Shown here: one piece after another, positions 7,898 through 16,166 of the stretch
Layout of the letters: each line of letters begins with the position of its first letter
How positions within the stretch are numbered: position 1 is the first letter of the stretch
Assembly (NCBI GenBank): GCA_944377745.1
Contig: CALWFV010000026.1
Coordinates: 1 to 45,681 of the forward strand
Length of the DNA stretch: 45,681 nt
DNA from: an uncultured Mediterraneibacter sp.
GTDB taxonomy: Bacteria; Bacillota; Clostridia; Lachnospirales; Lachnospiraceae
Direction of reading: 5' to 3'
Notes under the pieces: generated by a model
The model's database searches: none
The model's input: the letters and a program-made list of their open reading frames with translations, nothing else
What the model was told of the DNA's origin: nothing
Position numbers and translations under genes: made by a program

Positions 7898-8311
7898 TTA
7901 GCCAAGATATTTCGCATGGTTGATCTGTACCCACCGTTCCCGCTCGATAAAATACTTTATCCCAACCTCTGCCCTGGGAGCTTTATTAATCCCTTCTCTC
8001 TTCCTGCGAAGCACATACACTCTCTTCCTCTGTTTTTCAGTAAGCTGATCGAGCGCGGCATAGAGCTCTTCTTCTTCCATATTCCGCTCTATAATCTCCT
8101 GAACAGATGGAACATGGTGGCTCATTTCTCTTTCAATGTTATCGCCACAATCCAGAGAATAATATGCTTTGTACCGGTATGTACGGATCCGGTAAGCGGT
8201 ATCTCCCCGTACGAATTCCAACAGGACTTCTACAACCTCGTCCGGCAGTGAAACAACATAGTCTTCTTTATATATTTCCGGGTAAAATTCCCGCAGATTA
8301 ATTTCTCTCAT
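7898..8311 (-). CDS. Sigma-70-like small regulator of a conjugative element
   Basis: 137 residues starting MREINLREFYPEIYKEDY, with GGAGG six bases upstream. It has a middle YKAYYSLDCGDNIEREM and a region-4-like LDQLTEKQRKRVYVLRR segment. This resembles the small sigma-70-family proteins of Tn916-type and related integrative elements (MKEINLRDFYP-like starts). The expected C-terminal helix-turn-helix is poorly recognisable after VYVLRR, so a compensated frame change or divergence there is possible. It lies between a 101-residue element gene (14-base overlap) and the clamp fragment. Its likely job was control of element excision or transfer genes; whether it still works is uncertain. Confidence 0.65.
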   Translation of the reverse strand: MREINLREFYPEIYKEDYVVSLPDEVVEVLLEFVRGDTAYRIRTYRYKAYYSLDCGDNIEREMSHHVPSVQEIIERNMEEEELYAALDQLTEKQRKRVYVLRRKREGINKAPRAEVGIKYFIERERWVQINHAKYLG

Positions 8312-8603
8312 GATAATCCTCCAATCTTGATTTTTTGATTGAACCGAAAATCAAAATCGAAGGTGGGGACCGGCATCTGCTCTGCTTTTCGTCAAAATGA
8401 TCTTCTCCCCCGTATATAAAAAGAGGCGCCTGCCAACAGACAGACGCACACTGATACGGATTACTTCTGTAATTAACAGAAAGCGAAAAATTTATGTCAT
8501 TTTTTGTCGAATGGAACGCCCCTGTAATCCGCAGTTGAATTACAGGACCGTTATTAAAATATACCCGATGTTTCCGGGGCCGAACTTCCGGCTTTTTCTT
8601 CAT
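8298..8603 (-). CDS. Hypothetical element protein, 101 residues
   Basis: I do not recognise the family. It begins MKKKPEVRPRKHRVYFNNG with a GGAGGGAG site ten bases before the ATG, and its stop overlaps the start of the sigma-like gene by 14 bases, which argues for a real translated gene. The centre has an aromatic/Cys-rich patch (YRSNPYQCASVCW). The last ~30 residues look random and may follow a frameshift. No signal peptide or membrane segment is seen. Confidence 0.42.
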   Translation of the reverse strand: MKKKPEVRPRKHRVYFNNGPVIQLRITGAFHSTKNDINFSLSVNYRSNPYQCASVCWQAPLFIYGGEDHFDEKQSRCRSPPSILIFGSIKKSRLEDYHERN

Positions 8604-8733
8604 CCACTCTGGTCTCCCTCCACGAAGGAGAACCTATGGACTGTTTATCGTCAACCTCCTTCTATATGGGAGAGCATAGGTGGAAATATTCTATTCTTTT
8701 TCCCGAAGTATCCAAATTCCGACAGATCAGGCA

Positions 8734-8768
8734 GAAAAAAGCGCCGTCTGATATCAGTGCGTTTTTTC
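8734..8768 (-). terminator. Candidate terminator after the response-regulator fragment
   Basis: On the minus strand, GAAAAAACGC, an inner palindrome CTGATATCAG and GGCGCTTTTTTC form an imperfect hairpin ending in a T-run, directly after the fragment's stop codon. Confidence 0.55.
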
Positions 8769-8769
8769 C

Positions 8770-8984
8770 TCAAACCTCAGATTTATAGCCAACACCGTAA
8801 ACACTTTTTACATAATCGGGGATATCTGGGGCTATCTTTAACTTTTTTCGGAGATTACTCACATGGTTATTTACCGCTTTACGTGAATAAAACGAATAGT
8901 CCTCATGCCAGACCAGATCCATGATCATCTCATAGGTAAAGACACGTTTCGGATGCATGATCAAGAGGGCAAGGATATCAAATT
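8770..8984 (-). pseudogene. OmpR/VanR-type response regulator, C-terminal fragment
   Basis: From a TAA at 8985 the frame reads EFDILALLIMHPKRVFTYEMIMDLVW, then AVNNHVSNLRKKL and YVKSVYGVGYKSEV. This is the DNA-recognition half of an OmpR-family winged-helix effector domain. The phospho-acceptor receiver domain (about 120 residues) and the first winged-helix strands are absent. No in-frame ribosome site is seen, so it is almost certainly not expressed as a regulator. The break falls 12 bases after the GH2 stop codon and marks where the glycoside cargo was joined to the degraded conjugative element. Confidence 0.8.
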
Positions 8985-8996
8985 CTTACCTGCCTT

Positions 8997-11195
8997 TCAT
9001 TCGCTCTTCTTTTTCGATATTTGGGTCAGTTTCCGGTTCAGTTCCCTTACCATTTCCTGAGTAATCGCTCCTCCTGCCATCTGGATAAGCCCGATCACTG
9101 TTGAGCGGTAAAGCATCTGTTGCATCTGAGGTGTCCTTTTGACGGCTTTGGTCACCCCGCCTTTGGCAGCCCTGGCATATTCGATCAGATCATCGATCAG
9201 TTTTCTTCCTTCCTCGTTATTTCTAATCTCTTCCAGCGTATCCTGAATGGAGAAATACCCGGGCACCACTTCCATTCCCGGCTCGTCAAACCAGTTCCGG
9301 ACAGAGGTCGTCTCCAGATAATAATCCGGATTTGGACTGTCAGCTTTCCTGATATGCATCCGGTCGCTCAGCCCATGGCTTCGAACCTCAATCGTATGCT
9401 CTCCTGAGATTGGTATTATAAAGGCAAAGATATGGGCGCCTTCCTTCTCATCAAGCAGCTTCCCGTCACAGTACAGTGCCGCACGCTCCTGATTAGTGTA
9501 GACCTTTATCTCCGTCATATTTTCTGCCCTGTCCACATACCGTTTCCCGCACAGATGGATAAAAGGTTCACTGCTCCAATATGCCTTATAGAGATAAAAC
9601 GCGTCTTTTCTGATTTTTCTGTCAAAGCTTACCAGACCTTTATGGTTCACACCGTTATCTCCTGCTTCCTCTCTTCCGTCCGCTCCGAAGTCAAACATAT
9701 TCCACACATAACTGCCCCATATATACGGTCTGGACGTAAACATCTTAAGCATATGCTCATGATACACGCACTGATACTGCTCCGAGTAATCTCCCCGCTG
9801 AGGTTTTGCCGACTGAAGCCTGAAGTGTGCATCTGCCCCATACTCGGAGAGACCTATGCACTTTTTCGGAAATCTCTTATGGAAGTCATCAAAAAAACGG
9901 TCATTATCCTCCAGCTCTCCCATATACCATCCATAGTACAGATTATAGGAAAGGATATCGGGGATATCATTGATCGGATTCTCCGGTTCCAGCATAAATG
10001 CATCTGCCATTGCTGTCACCCTCGTTGCATCCAGCCTGTGTGCCAGATCATTGAGGATCCGGTGGTTTTCCAGCAAATCCTCTGTAACGCCAGCAACACT
10101 CACTTCATTAGACAATGCCCAGCACACAACAGACGGGTGATTATAATTCTGGATGATCAGTTCCCGCATCTGAGATACAGTATTCTCCCGGCCATCCGGC
10201 ATATGTCTTGTAATATACGGAATTTCCGCCCACACGATCACACCGCGTCGATCGCACAGGTCATAAAAATACTGGTCATGCTGGTAATGGGCCAGACGGA
10301 TGGAATTGGCTCCCATCTCAACAATGAGATCCATATCCTCCTCCAGCATTTCTCTTGTTATGGCATTTCCTACGCCCCGGCGGTCCTGATGCTTTGACAC
10401 GCCATGAAGCGGACAGTGCCGTCCGTTCAGGAAAAAGCCTTCTTCCGGATCAAAACGATACGTCCGGCACCCGAAATCAGTGTCCACTCTGTCTGTTATC
10501 TCGCTTCCTGACAGTAGCTCTGCACTTGCATGGTACAGATACGGATCACTGATTCCATTCCAGAGATGTACATCTTCTATACAGATCACTGCCTCAACAC
10601 ATCCGTCTTTACACGGAACTGTAACGGAGTCCACTCCTTCAATACTCAGCCTGACCGCATCACTCTTTCCGCTTACATATGCCTGAATCGTGACAGATGC
10701 ATTTTTTCCTTCTACACAGGGCGTCACTTTGATTCCCGGAGTCCCGTAATAATCCAGATCAAAGTGGACTTCCGGCACAAGTATCATATTCACATCCCTG
10801 TAAATCCCGCCGTAAAAAGTAAAATCCGCTTTTTGAGGATAAACTCTGTCATTCGCCCTGTTGTCTACCTTGACTTCGAGCACATTTTTATCCCGAAGCA
10901 CCTTTGTAATATTCACACGGAAACGAGAGTATCCTCCGTCATGAACCGCAAGTTTTATACCGTTGAGCCATACTTCTGCCGTAGAGTTTACACCGTTAAA
11001 CTCCAGATATACCTGTCCTTTATCTTCCAGTACGGGTCTGTCAAACTTTTTTCTGTAGCAGCACACTCCCCTGTAATAATCATCGCCTCCGTCCTGCCCG
11101 TCTTTCGCATTCCATGTATGCGGAAGATCAATGCAGGCACATACACCTTCTTTTTCAAAAATCCAGTCTTTATTGATATTTATGATCTCTTTCAT
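8997..11195 (-). CDS. Glycoside hydrolase family 2 (beta-galactosidase/glucuronidase type)
   Basis: 732 residues from the ATG at 11195, which follows GGAAAGG; the longer open frame to 11276 has no ribosome site. Domain order is the jelly-roll (1-180, with VNSTAEVWLNG), the Ig-like sandwich (180-250), and the TIM barrel from FFLNGRHCPLHGVSKHQDR. The acid/base is Glu364 in WALSNEVS and the nucleophile Glu451 in GLSEYGAD. The enzyme is cytoplasmic (no signal peptide) and removes beta-linked terminal galactose or a similar sugar. After a C-terminal beta domain comes an unusual helical tail (about 650-732, ending GAITQEMVRELNRKLTQI), similar to that of the GH3 enzyme at 23886-26177. It is the last gene of the esterase-HPr-like-symporter unit, 22 bases after the symporter. 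Confidence 0.9.
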   Translation of the reverse strand: MKEIININKDWIFEKEGVCACIDLPHTWNAKDGQDGGDDYYRGVCCYRKKFDRPVLEDKGQVYLEFNGVNSTAEVWLNGIKLAVHDGGYSRFRVNITKVLRDKNVLEVKVDNRANDRVYPQKADFTFYGGIYRDVNMILVPEVHFDLDYYGTPGIKVTPCVEGKNASVTIQAYVSGKSDAVRLSIEGVDSVTVPCKDGCVEAVICIEDVHLWNGISDPYLYHASAELLSGSEITDRVDTDFGCRTYRFDPEEGFFLNGRHCPLHGVSKHQDRRGVGNAITREMLEEDMDLIVEMGANSIRLAHYQHDQYFYDLCDRRGVIVWAEIPYITRHMPDGRENTVSQMRELIIQNYNHPSVVCWALSNEVSVAGVTEDLLENHRILNDLAHRLDATRVTAMADAFMLEPENPINDIPDILSYNLYYGWYMGELEDNDRFFDDFHKRFPKKCIGLSEYGADAHFRLQSAKPQRGDYSEQYQCVYHEHMLKMFTSRPYIWGSYVWNMFDFGADGREEAGDNGVNHKGLVSFDRKIRKDAFYLYKAYWSSEPFIHLCGKRYVDRAENMTEIKVYTNQERAALYCDGKLLDEKEGAHIFAFIIPISGEHTIEVRSHGLSDRMHIRKADSPNPDYYLETTSVRNWFDEPGMEVVPGYFSIQDTLEEIRNNEEGRKLIDDLIEYARAAKGGVTKAVKRTPQMQQMLYRSTVIGLIQMAGGAITQEMVRELNRKLTQISKKKSE

Positions 11196-11217
11196 AACTT
11201 TCCTTTCCGATGTATAT

Positions 11218-12609
11218 CTATACCTCAGCAGACACACTCTCATTCTCCGCTTTTGCCGCCTCTCTTGCCGCTTCATTTTCAGCGTTGATCTGCGGCATCA
11301 TATCATCGAGCTTATAGCAGAAGAAGAGGATAAGGAATGTGATCAGATGGAAAATTCCCGGAAGCAGTGTCTGTCCGAAACGGATTCCCATCATTGTACC
11401 TGCCGTAATCTCCATCTGGGCATTGTATCCGATCAGTCCCAGAAGGATTCCGCCGAATGCGACTGAGATTGCTCCTCCCGTACGTTTTGCGAATCCCTGA
11501 ATAGCAGCCAGTGTACCCTCCATACGCGGCATCTTTTTCCACTCATTGTAAGATGCACAGTCAAAGATCATCAGGCGGACAATATGTGACATAGGAAGCG
11601 CCCCCATCATAACGAAGAAGTTGCCGATCAGAAACGCGATCAGGTTTGTATTTGCGAAAAAGCAGACAATCTCACCAAATATGGACATTCCTGCGCCAAG
11701 AGCCATCAGAGAGTGGACCTGCATTTTCTTAAGCAGCTTCGGAAAGAAAAAGACAAACGGGAGGGCAAAGATTGTCAGCGCGGACGCAACACTCTGAAGC
11801 CCTACATTGCCCAGTATTACTTCAAAATAATAAACCTGAAGGCCGAGGTTAGACGCAAAATTAGTAAACAGTGTAAAAAGCACGATGATCCAGATATATT
11901 TGTTCTTTCTGAGAATCGTTACTGCATCTCTAAGTCTGATTTCTTCTGAACTTTTGGAATCGGCATCCACATCTTCTGTCTCTTTAATGAAGATGAAACG
12001 CATCATACCGATAATAGCCACAGGACATCCGACCATGATCGCGATCCTTGTCCAACCGCCGCCAGCCGGAGCATATGCTGCGATCAGCTGCGGGGCGATA
12101 ATATTGAATGCAAATCCCGCAATACTTGAAATAACCCCCATAAAAGACTGCACACGGATAATCTGTCCTCTCTTAAATGCGCGCACCATATATACCGTCT
12201 CCCCTGCGTTCAGGAAAGTGTTAAACAATGCCGTGGCAAGCAGATACATACTCAGTACCCATATGTATTTCGGTGTATCGCCCCAGCTCGCCGGGCAGCT
12301 GAACATCAGGATCACGCTGATCCATGTGCCGATCACACATAATTCATATGGACGACCTTTCCCGAGACGAGTCTTTGTACGGTCAACAAGATATCCAGCA
12401 ATCACGTCTGTAATAGCATCGATCACCCGGCTTACTGCCAGCAGGATACCCAGGATTACCGGATCGAGATAAAGTGTATCCGTACAGTAAAACATAAAAT
12501 AACCGAGCATCAGTACACTGCATGTCTCTGATACCTCTCTTGACCCCCATGCCCAGAATCTTCCAATACCTACTCTGTCAGGGTTTTTCTCTCGTTTTTT
12601 CCCAAACAT
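11218..12609 (-). CDS. GPH-type (MelB-like) sugar:cation symporter
   Basis: 463 residues with about 12 hydrophobic helices and the GPH signature VDRTKTRLGKGRPYE in the loop after helix 2/3 (near residues 75-90). The second half holds CASYNEWKKMPRMEGTLA, the typical cytoplasmic loop of this family. GAGGAGG precedes the ATG at 12609. The family imports glycosides and oligosaccharides with Na+ or H+. It sits 45 bases after the HPr-like gene and 22 bases before GH2, so it probably imports the substrate of the GH2/esterase pair. It is a diverged paralogue of the symporter at 26207-27565. A GPH carrier with soluble enzymes points to intact import followed by cytoplasmic hydrolysis. Confidence 0.9.
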   Translation of the reverse strand: MFGKKREKNPDRVGIGRFWAWGSREVSETCSVLMLGYFMFYCTDTLYLDPVILGILLAVSRVIDAITDVIAGYLVDRTKTRLGKGRPYELCVIGTWISVILMFSCPASWGDTPKYIWVLSMYLLATALFNTFLNAGETVYMVRAFKRGQIIRVQSFMGVISSIAGFAFNIIAPQLIAAYAPAGGGWTRIAIMVGCPVAIIGMMRFIFIKETEDVDADSKSSEEIRLRDAVTILRKNKYIWIIVLFTLFTNFASNLGLQVYYFEVILGNVGLQSVASALTIFALPFVFFFPKLLKKMQVHSLMALGAGMSIFGEIVCFFANTNLIAFLIGNFFVMMGALPMSHIVRLMIFDCASYNEWKKMPRMEGTLAAIQGFAKRTGGAISVAFGGILLGLIGYNAQMEITAGTMMGIRFGQTLLPGIFHLITFLILFFCYKLDDMMPQINAENEAAREAAKAENESVSAEV

Positions 12610-12654
12610 CTTTGTTCCTCCTCATTCTCCAGACTCCTCTTTCTGACAGTTACT

Positions 12655-12885
12655 TTATTCAGTTATAAATTCTTTCAGGATCTCTTTGTCTTCTTCGCAC
12701 TGACATCTTACGGTTCCGCTCCTAATAATCCCGTCATGTCCGGACACTGTAGAAAACAGGAATCTCGATAATGTGGAATTCAGATTGAGCTGATCTCCGT
12801 CCAGTGTTTCGAAAAGCACATCTTTGTTGCATTTTTTTACGGTATCCAGAAAATCCGCATAATTAATTCCGTCTTTTAATTTCAT
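12655..12885 (-). CDS. Small HPr-like protein without the active-site histidine
   Basis: 76 residues beginning MKLKDGINYADFLDTVKKC, with a GGAG-rich ribosome site. The pattern of an opening strand, a helix with a conserved Cys, LNLNSTLSRFLF and a final helix CEEDKEILKEFITE resembles small HPr-fold proteins that Lachnospiraceae often encode inside sugar operons. There is no GIHARP-like phosphorylation motif, so phosphotransfer is not expected. Such proteins may be regulatory or scaffolding partners; this is inference from length and pattern. It is placed between the esterase-like gene (32 bases away) and the symporter (45 bases away), hence co-expressed with both. Confidence 0.55.
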   Translation of the reverse strand: MKLKDGINYADFLDTVKKCNKDVLFETLDGDQLNLNSTLSRFLFSTVSGHDGIIRSGTVRCQCEEDKEILKEFITE

Positions 12886-12917
12886 TTCTCCTTCTCCTCT
12901 TTCTGCTTTTTGTGCTG

Positions 12918-14972
12918 TTACTCGACAACAACTCTTACGCGTGCAAGATTTTTGATCTGCGTAAAGAGATCCGAGGCGTCTCCGTGCCGGTTGGACTTTA
13001 CACGGACTGAAGCCATATATGTGCCCGGCTTGTCGTATACATAGGTAAACTCGGCGTCTGCGCCGTGGATCCCGTCTTTCTCATACTTTGTGAAATCCGC
13101 CCGGTTCAGGAAGACTTTTTCTCCCGGAAGTCTGCTGATCTCCACCGGATCATAATCTACCGCCGTAATCTGTCCCGCTCCTTCCGGCACTTCCGCGTGA
13201 ACGGTAAAGTGGACTTCTTCTCCAGCCTTAACATGGGCGCATGTCTCTCCCTGTGCATACAGACTGACAAGAAGCTGCATTCCTCTTCGCTTTCCGGCTG
13301 TTTCCGCCGGCGTGATCAGTCCGCCGTCGCGTTCATACACGGTAGACGGTATCGGTTCGATTCCTCTCTCCACCCAGTCGCTCAGATCAAGGATTGCCTG
13401 ATGCAGCGCTCCCATATAATTGATGATCATGTTGCTCTCCATACTGGATGTATCTCCGTGAAGGCAGCGGTCCATATAGTAAAGCCTTACATTTTCATCT
13501 GTTCCCTTTGTCTCTTTAATCTTATTCTTATACCAGTCTCCGCACCACGGACATGTAGACTCGTCCATCAATGCCTGTGTGATCATCACCTTGCACTGGA
13601 TGTCTCCGTCCTGAGGCGGGACTCCTGTCATAGAATATCCCATTACATTATCCCTCTGGGGCAGCACCGGATTTCCCTTTTCATCACGGAACTGATCCCA
13701 TGCGTGAAAGGCAGGATCTGACGGGACCTGATGTCGGTAATAGGATTGAGCTGCAATATAGTCAGAATTATCAAGCGTTAATTCGTCTCCCGGTTTTACG
13801 GCAGAAAGAACCCCCTTAAGATCATCTTTTCCGAAACACATACCGATCACGAGACAATTTCCTTTAATATCACCCAGAAGAAGCTGCCTGCCTTTGGCAT
13901 CTCCTGTCTCAAATGTGATATTTACACCGCCCAGATAGAGATCTCCCTGAGGCACTTCCTCCAGTTCGATCCATGCGTCTTTCCCGTTCGTGAGCATCTT
14001 CTTCCATGCGTCATCCACGCCGTTTCTTCCGTCTATCTCCGAAGTCTCTTCTACTGTCCCGGGCACATGGACCTTTCTGACAATCCCTCTGAACTGCAGC
14101 CGGTCTCTGGAAGCACTGCTTTCGGGATCTGCCCCCATATATCCGGGCACTTCCCAAAAATCTTTAAAATACTGAGGATCCTTTGCCTTGATATTGGGCA
14201 TCAGTACAGGAAGGGAGCCGTCGTCGATCCTGCCTGCCGCTTCCATAAACCATGTGATTGGCGGAAAGCCCATCAGTGTCAGTTCTCTGAGCATTGCTTT
14301 TTCATTGTCATCCAGCCCTTCATACATATCGCCGCTTCCGCCTGCGTCAAGAGCGTCCACGATTTTCCCGAATACACGCCGCAGACATCTCTGACCCTGG
14401 GCGTGCATGGTGATCGTGTTGGGAAGGGATACAGGGGATCCGATCACATAGGGCGCCGCGCCGTCCCATGCATTCGTATTTTCCACGCACGCCATTGTCT
14501 TATATCCTCCGCCGCTTCCGCCGAATACATACCCGAACGGTCTCTCGCATCCGTAGATCTCTTTTGCCTTCACTCTGGAATATTCCGCAGCGGCAGCACT
14601 GGTCTCAAACAGACTTGTGGGGGACTCACTTGGTCCGAACATCATCTTTGAACCCATATTGCTCTCCACATAGTAAGCGCCGTTCTGCAAAGAAAAGGCG
14701 ATCACGTCATCCTCTCCCGTCTTGTTCAGAGAAGCGACTTCTTCATTCGGTCCCGGGAATGGAGACAGGTACTGAAAGAATCTGCCTCTGTACTCTTCTT
14801 CCGGCGGAAAGCAGAAACTGAATTTCAGATTTGTTCCTTCGAATCCTCCATGCATATACCGGTAGGGAAGCCTCGTACCGTCCGGCAGCACACGCTCACG
14901 CTGCTCATCCACGTCAATAAAAGGCTTACTGTATTTTGGATCTTTTGTAGCGTCATAGATTGTTTTTCCCAT
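12918..14972 (-). CDS. Large SGGG-type alpha/beta hydrolase with PKD-like tail (esterase-like)
   Basis: 684 residues with no signal peptide. A nucleophile elbow YVFGGSGGGYKTMAC puts the catalytic Ser at 153. Candidate triad partners are Asp470 (ITQALMDESTCPW) and His505 (DRCLHGDTSS). Between the elbow and the Asp lies a 200-residue insertion (about 240-440) including a small beta domain (VPQGDLYLGGVNITFETGDAKG). The C-terminus (about 590-684) looks like a PKD/Ig sandwich ending FTYVYDKPGTYMASVRV. The overall plan recalls tannase/feruloyl esterase-like hydrolases, but the elbow differs from CSxGG. It begins its own transcription unit (the terminator at 15041-15070 lies upstream) and is co-transcribed with a symporter and GH2. 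Its likely role is cleaving an acyl or other ester decoration from an imported plant glycoside; the substrate is unknown. Confidence 0.65.
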   Translation of the reverse strand: MGKTIYDATKDPKYSKPFIDVDEQRERVLPDGTRLPYRYMHGGFEGTNLKFSFCFPPEEEYRGRFFQYLSPFPGPNEEVASLNKTGEDDVIAFSLQNGAYYVESNMGSKMMFGPSESPTSLFETSAAAAEYSRVKAKEIYGCERPFGYVFGGSGGGYKTMACVENTNAWDGAAPYVIGSPVSLPNTITMHAQGQRCLRRVFGKIVDALDAGGSGDMYEGLDDNEKAMLRELTLMGFPPITWFMEAAGRIDDGSLPVLMPNIKAKDPQYFKDFWEVPGYMGADPESSASRDRLQFRGIVRKVHVPGTVEETSEIDGRNGVDDAWKKMLTNGKDAWIELEEVPQGDLYLGGVNITFETGDAKGRQLLLGDIKGNCLVIGMCFGKDDLKGVLSAVKPGDELTLDNSDYIAAQSYYRHQVPSDPAFHAWDQFRDEKGNPVLPQRDNVMGYSMTGVPPQDGDIQCKVMITQALMDESTCPWCGDWYKNKIKETKGTDENVRLYYMDRCLHGDTSSMESNMIINYMGALHQAILDLSDWVERGIEPIPSTVYERDGGLITPAETAGKRRGMQLLVSLYAQGETCAHVKAGEEVHFTVHAEVPEGAGQITAVDYDPVEISRLPGEKVFLNRADFTKYEKDGIHGADAEFTYVYDKPGTYMASVRVKSNRHGDASDLFTQIKNLARVRVVVE

Positions 14973-15040
14973 TCTGTTTTACCTCTTCTTTCATAAACTT
15001 GTTCTGCTGGTTGCACATCTTATGATGAAATCATACATAA

Positions 15041-15070
15041 AAAAAACGAATCTGCTAAGATTCGTTTTTG
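15041..15070. terminator. Bidirectional terminator between GH43 and the esterase-like gene
   Basis: The hairpin ACGAATCT-GCTA-AGATTCGT is flanked by an A-run on the left and a T-run on the right, so it can end transcription on either strand. On the minus strand it closes the AraC-to-GH43 unit. Confidence 0.8.
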
Positions 15071-15109
15071 TCTGCCGGGGTAATTTTTAGCTTTATTATC
15101 TTTCCGGAA

Positions 15110-16153
15110 TTATTCATAATCCTCGATCTTCCATGTACCCTTCCAGTCCAGATATCCCATTTCTCCGTCAAATCGGAACGGGAGCCACACATAATCCGCA
15201 AGCGAGGTATTAATGCTGCTGTCCAGCTCGTAATCCTTTGTCGGGATTTCTCCCTCAAAATCCGGATCAAACATCTTTTCAAAAACTTTTTTATAATTCT
15301 CATATTTCCAGTCCATATGTCCGGGCACCCACCGGTCCGCCACCGCGATATACAGATCTTTCTTTCCTTCTACTTTAAAGACCGATGAAATCTGGGAATG
15401 CCATGAAGTCATAGACGGATCGTCCGGGTGAGGATTTCCGAGGACTCTGTAGGGACCATGCCATGTATCCGCCACTGCGATCTCCGAAGGATTTGGGAGA
15501 TATCCTGTCGTCCCTGATGTAACAAGATAATGTTTTCCCTTTCTGCAAAAGTGCGCCGTCGCTTCCCTCACATAGGGCGGATGCGAATGGGGAAAATGTG
15601 TGCTGTAATAGCCTGTCACATCTGTATAATCCTCTGTCAGGTCCGCGCAGATCGTCTCGCTGTGCACCCGTTCAAAATAATAATATGCCTTCCCGTCCGG
15701 AGCGACTGCCAGATCAAAATCGCCGGCGCTCATATTGAGGGGGCGCAGTCCCTCACGCACTTTTGTATAAGGTCCGAGGATTGAATCTGCAGTCAGTACT
15801 GTCTCGGACTGTGTGCCATCCCTGTTCATGATCTTAAGCCAGCATACATATTTCCCTGTCATTTTATTATATATGATATGCGGCCTGTCCATCATAGCGG
15901 AAGGATGCAGGGAAGACGCCGGATCCTCCTCAGGAGGGATAATCAGACCCTGATCCTCCCAATTATACAGATCTCTGGAAGTATAGCACCTCACACCCCA
16001 GTGCCAGATATCGTCTTTTCCTGTTGTTTTCTCTTTATTTTCACCATACCAGTAATAGGTTCCTTCGATATACATGACGGAGCCGCCATGGGCATGGATC
16101 CTTTTTCCTTCCGTATCCAGCCATGTTTTTCCCGGATAAAATGCCTTGTACAT
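15110..16153 (-). CDS. Glycoside hydrolase family 43-like (galactanase/galactosidase subgroup)
   Basis: 347 residues from the ATG at 16153 (AAGGAG). The start WLDTEGKRIHAHGGSVMYIEGTYYWYGENK is typical of the GH43 subgroup around exo-beta-1,3-galactanases, as are GVRCYTSRDLYNWEDQG and DRPHIIYN. The acid residue is probably Glu197 in YVREATAHF, and Asp147 in SAGDFDLAV aligns with the substrate-orienting Asp. The canonical N-terminal catalytic Asp of most GH43 enzymes is not obvious, as in that subgroup. The protein consists of the five-bladed propeller only, with no carbohydrate-binding module and no signal peptide. It starts 13 bases after the rhamnosidase stop and is the last gene of the AraC-headed unit. 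The substrate is probably a terminal beta-galactoside or arabinoside of a small imported molecule. Confidence 0.8.
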   Translation of the reverse strand: MYKAFYPGKTWLDTEGKRIHAHGGSVMYIEGTYYWYGENKEKTTGKDDIWHWGVRCYTSRDLYNWEDQGLIIPPEEDPASSLHPSAMMDRPHIIYNKMTGKYVCWLKIMNRDGTQSETVLTADSILGPYTKVREGLRPLNMSAGDFDLAVAPDGKAYYYFERVHSETICADLTEDYTDVTGYYSTHFPHSHPPYVREATAHFCRKGKHYLVTSGTTGYLPNPSEIAVADTWHGPYRVLGNPHPDDPSMTSWHSQISSVFKVEGKKDLYIAVADRWVPGHMDWKYENYKKVFEKMFDPDFEGEIPTKDYELDSSINTSLADYVWLPFRFDGEMGYLDWKGTWKIEDYE

Positions 16154-16166
16154 AATCTTTCTCCTT

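Noticed and set aside
8397-8924. 175-residue plus-strand frame
   Set aside because: It spans the terminator and the minus-strand response regulator fragment, with no ribosome site.
9432-10397. 321-residue plus-strand frame opposite GH2
   Set aside because: It lies wholly within the GH2 gene on the other strand, has no ribosome site and no protein-like motifs.
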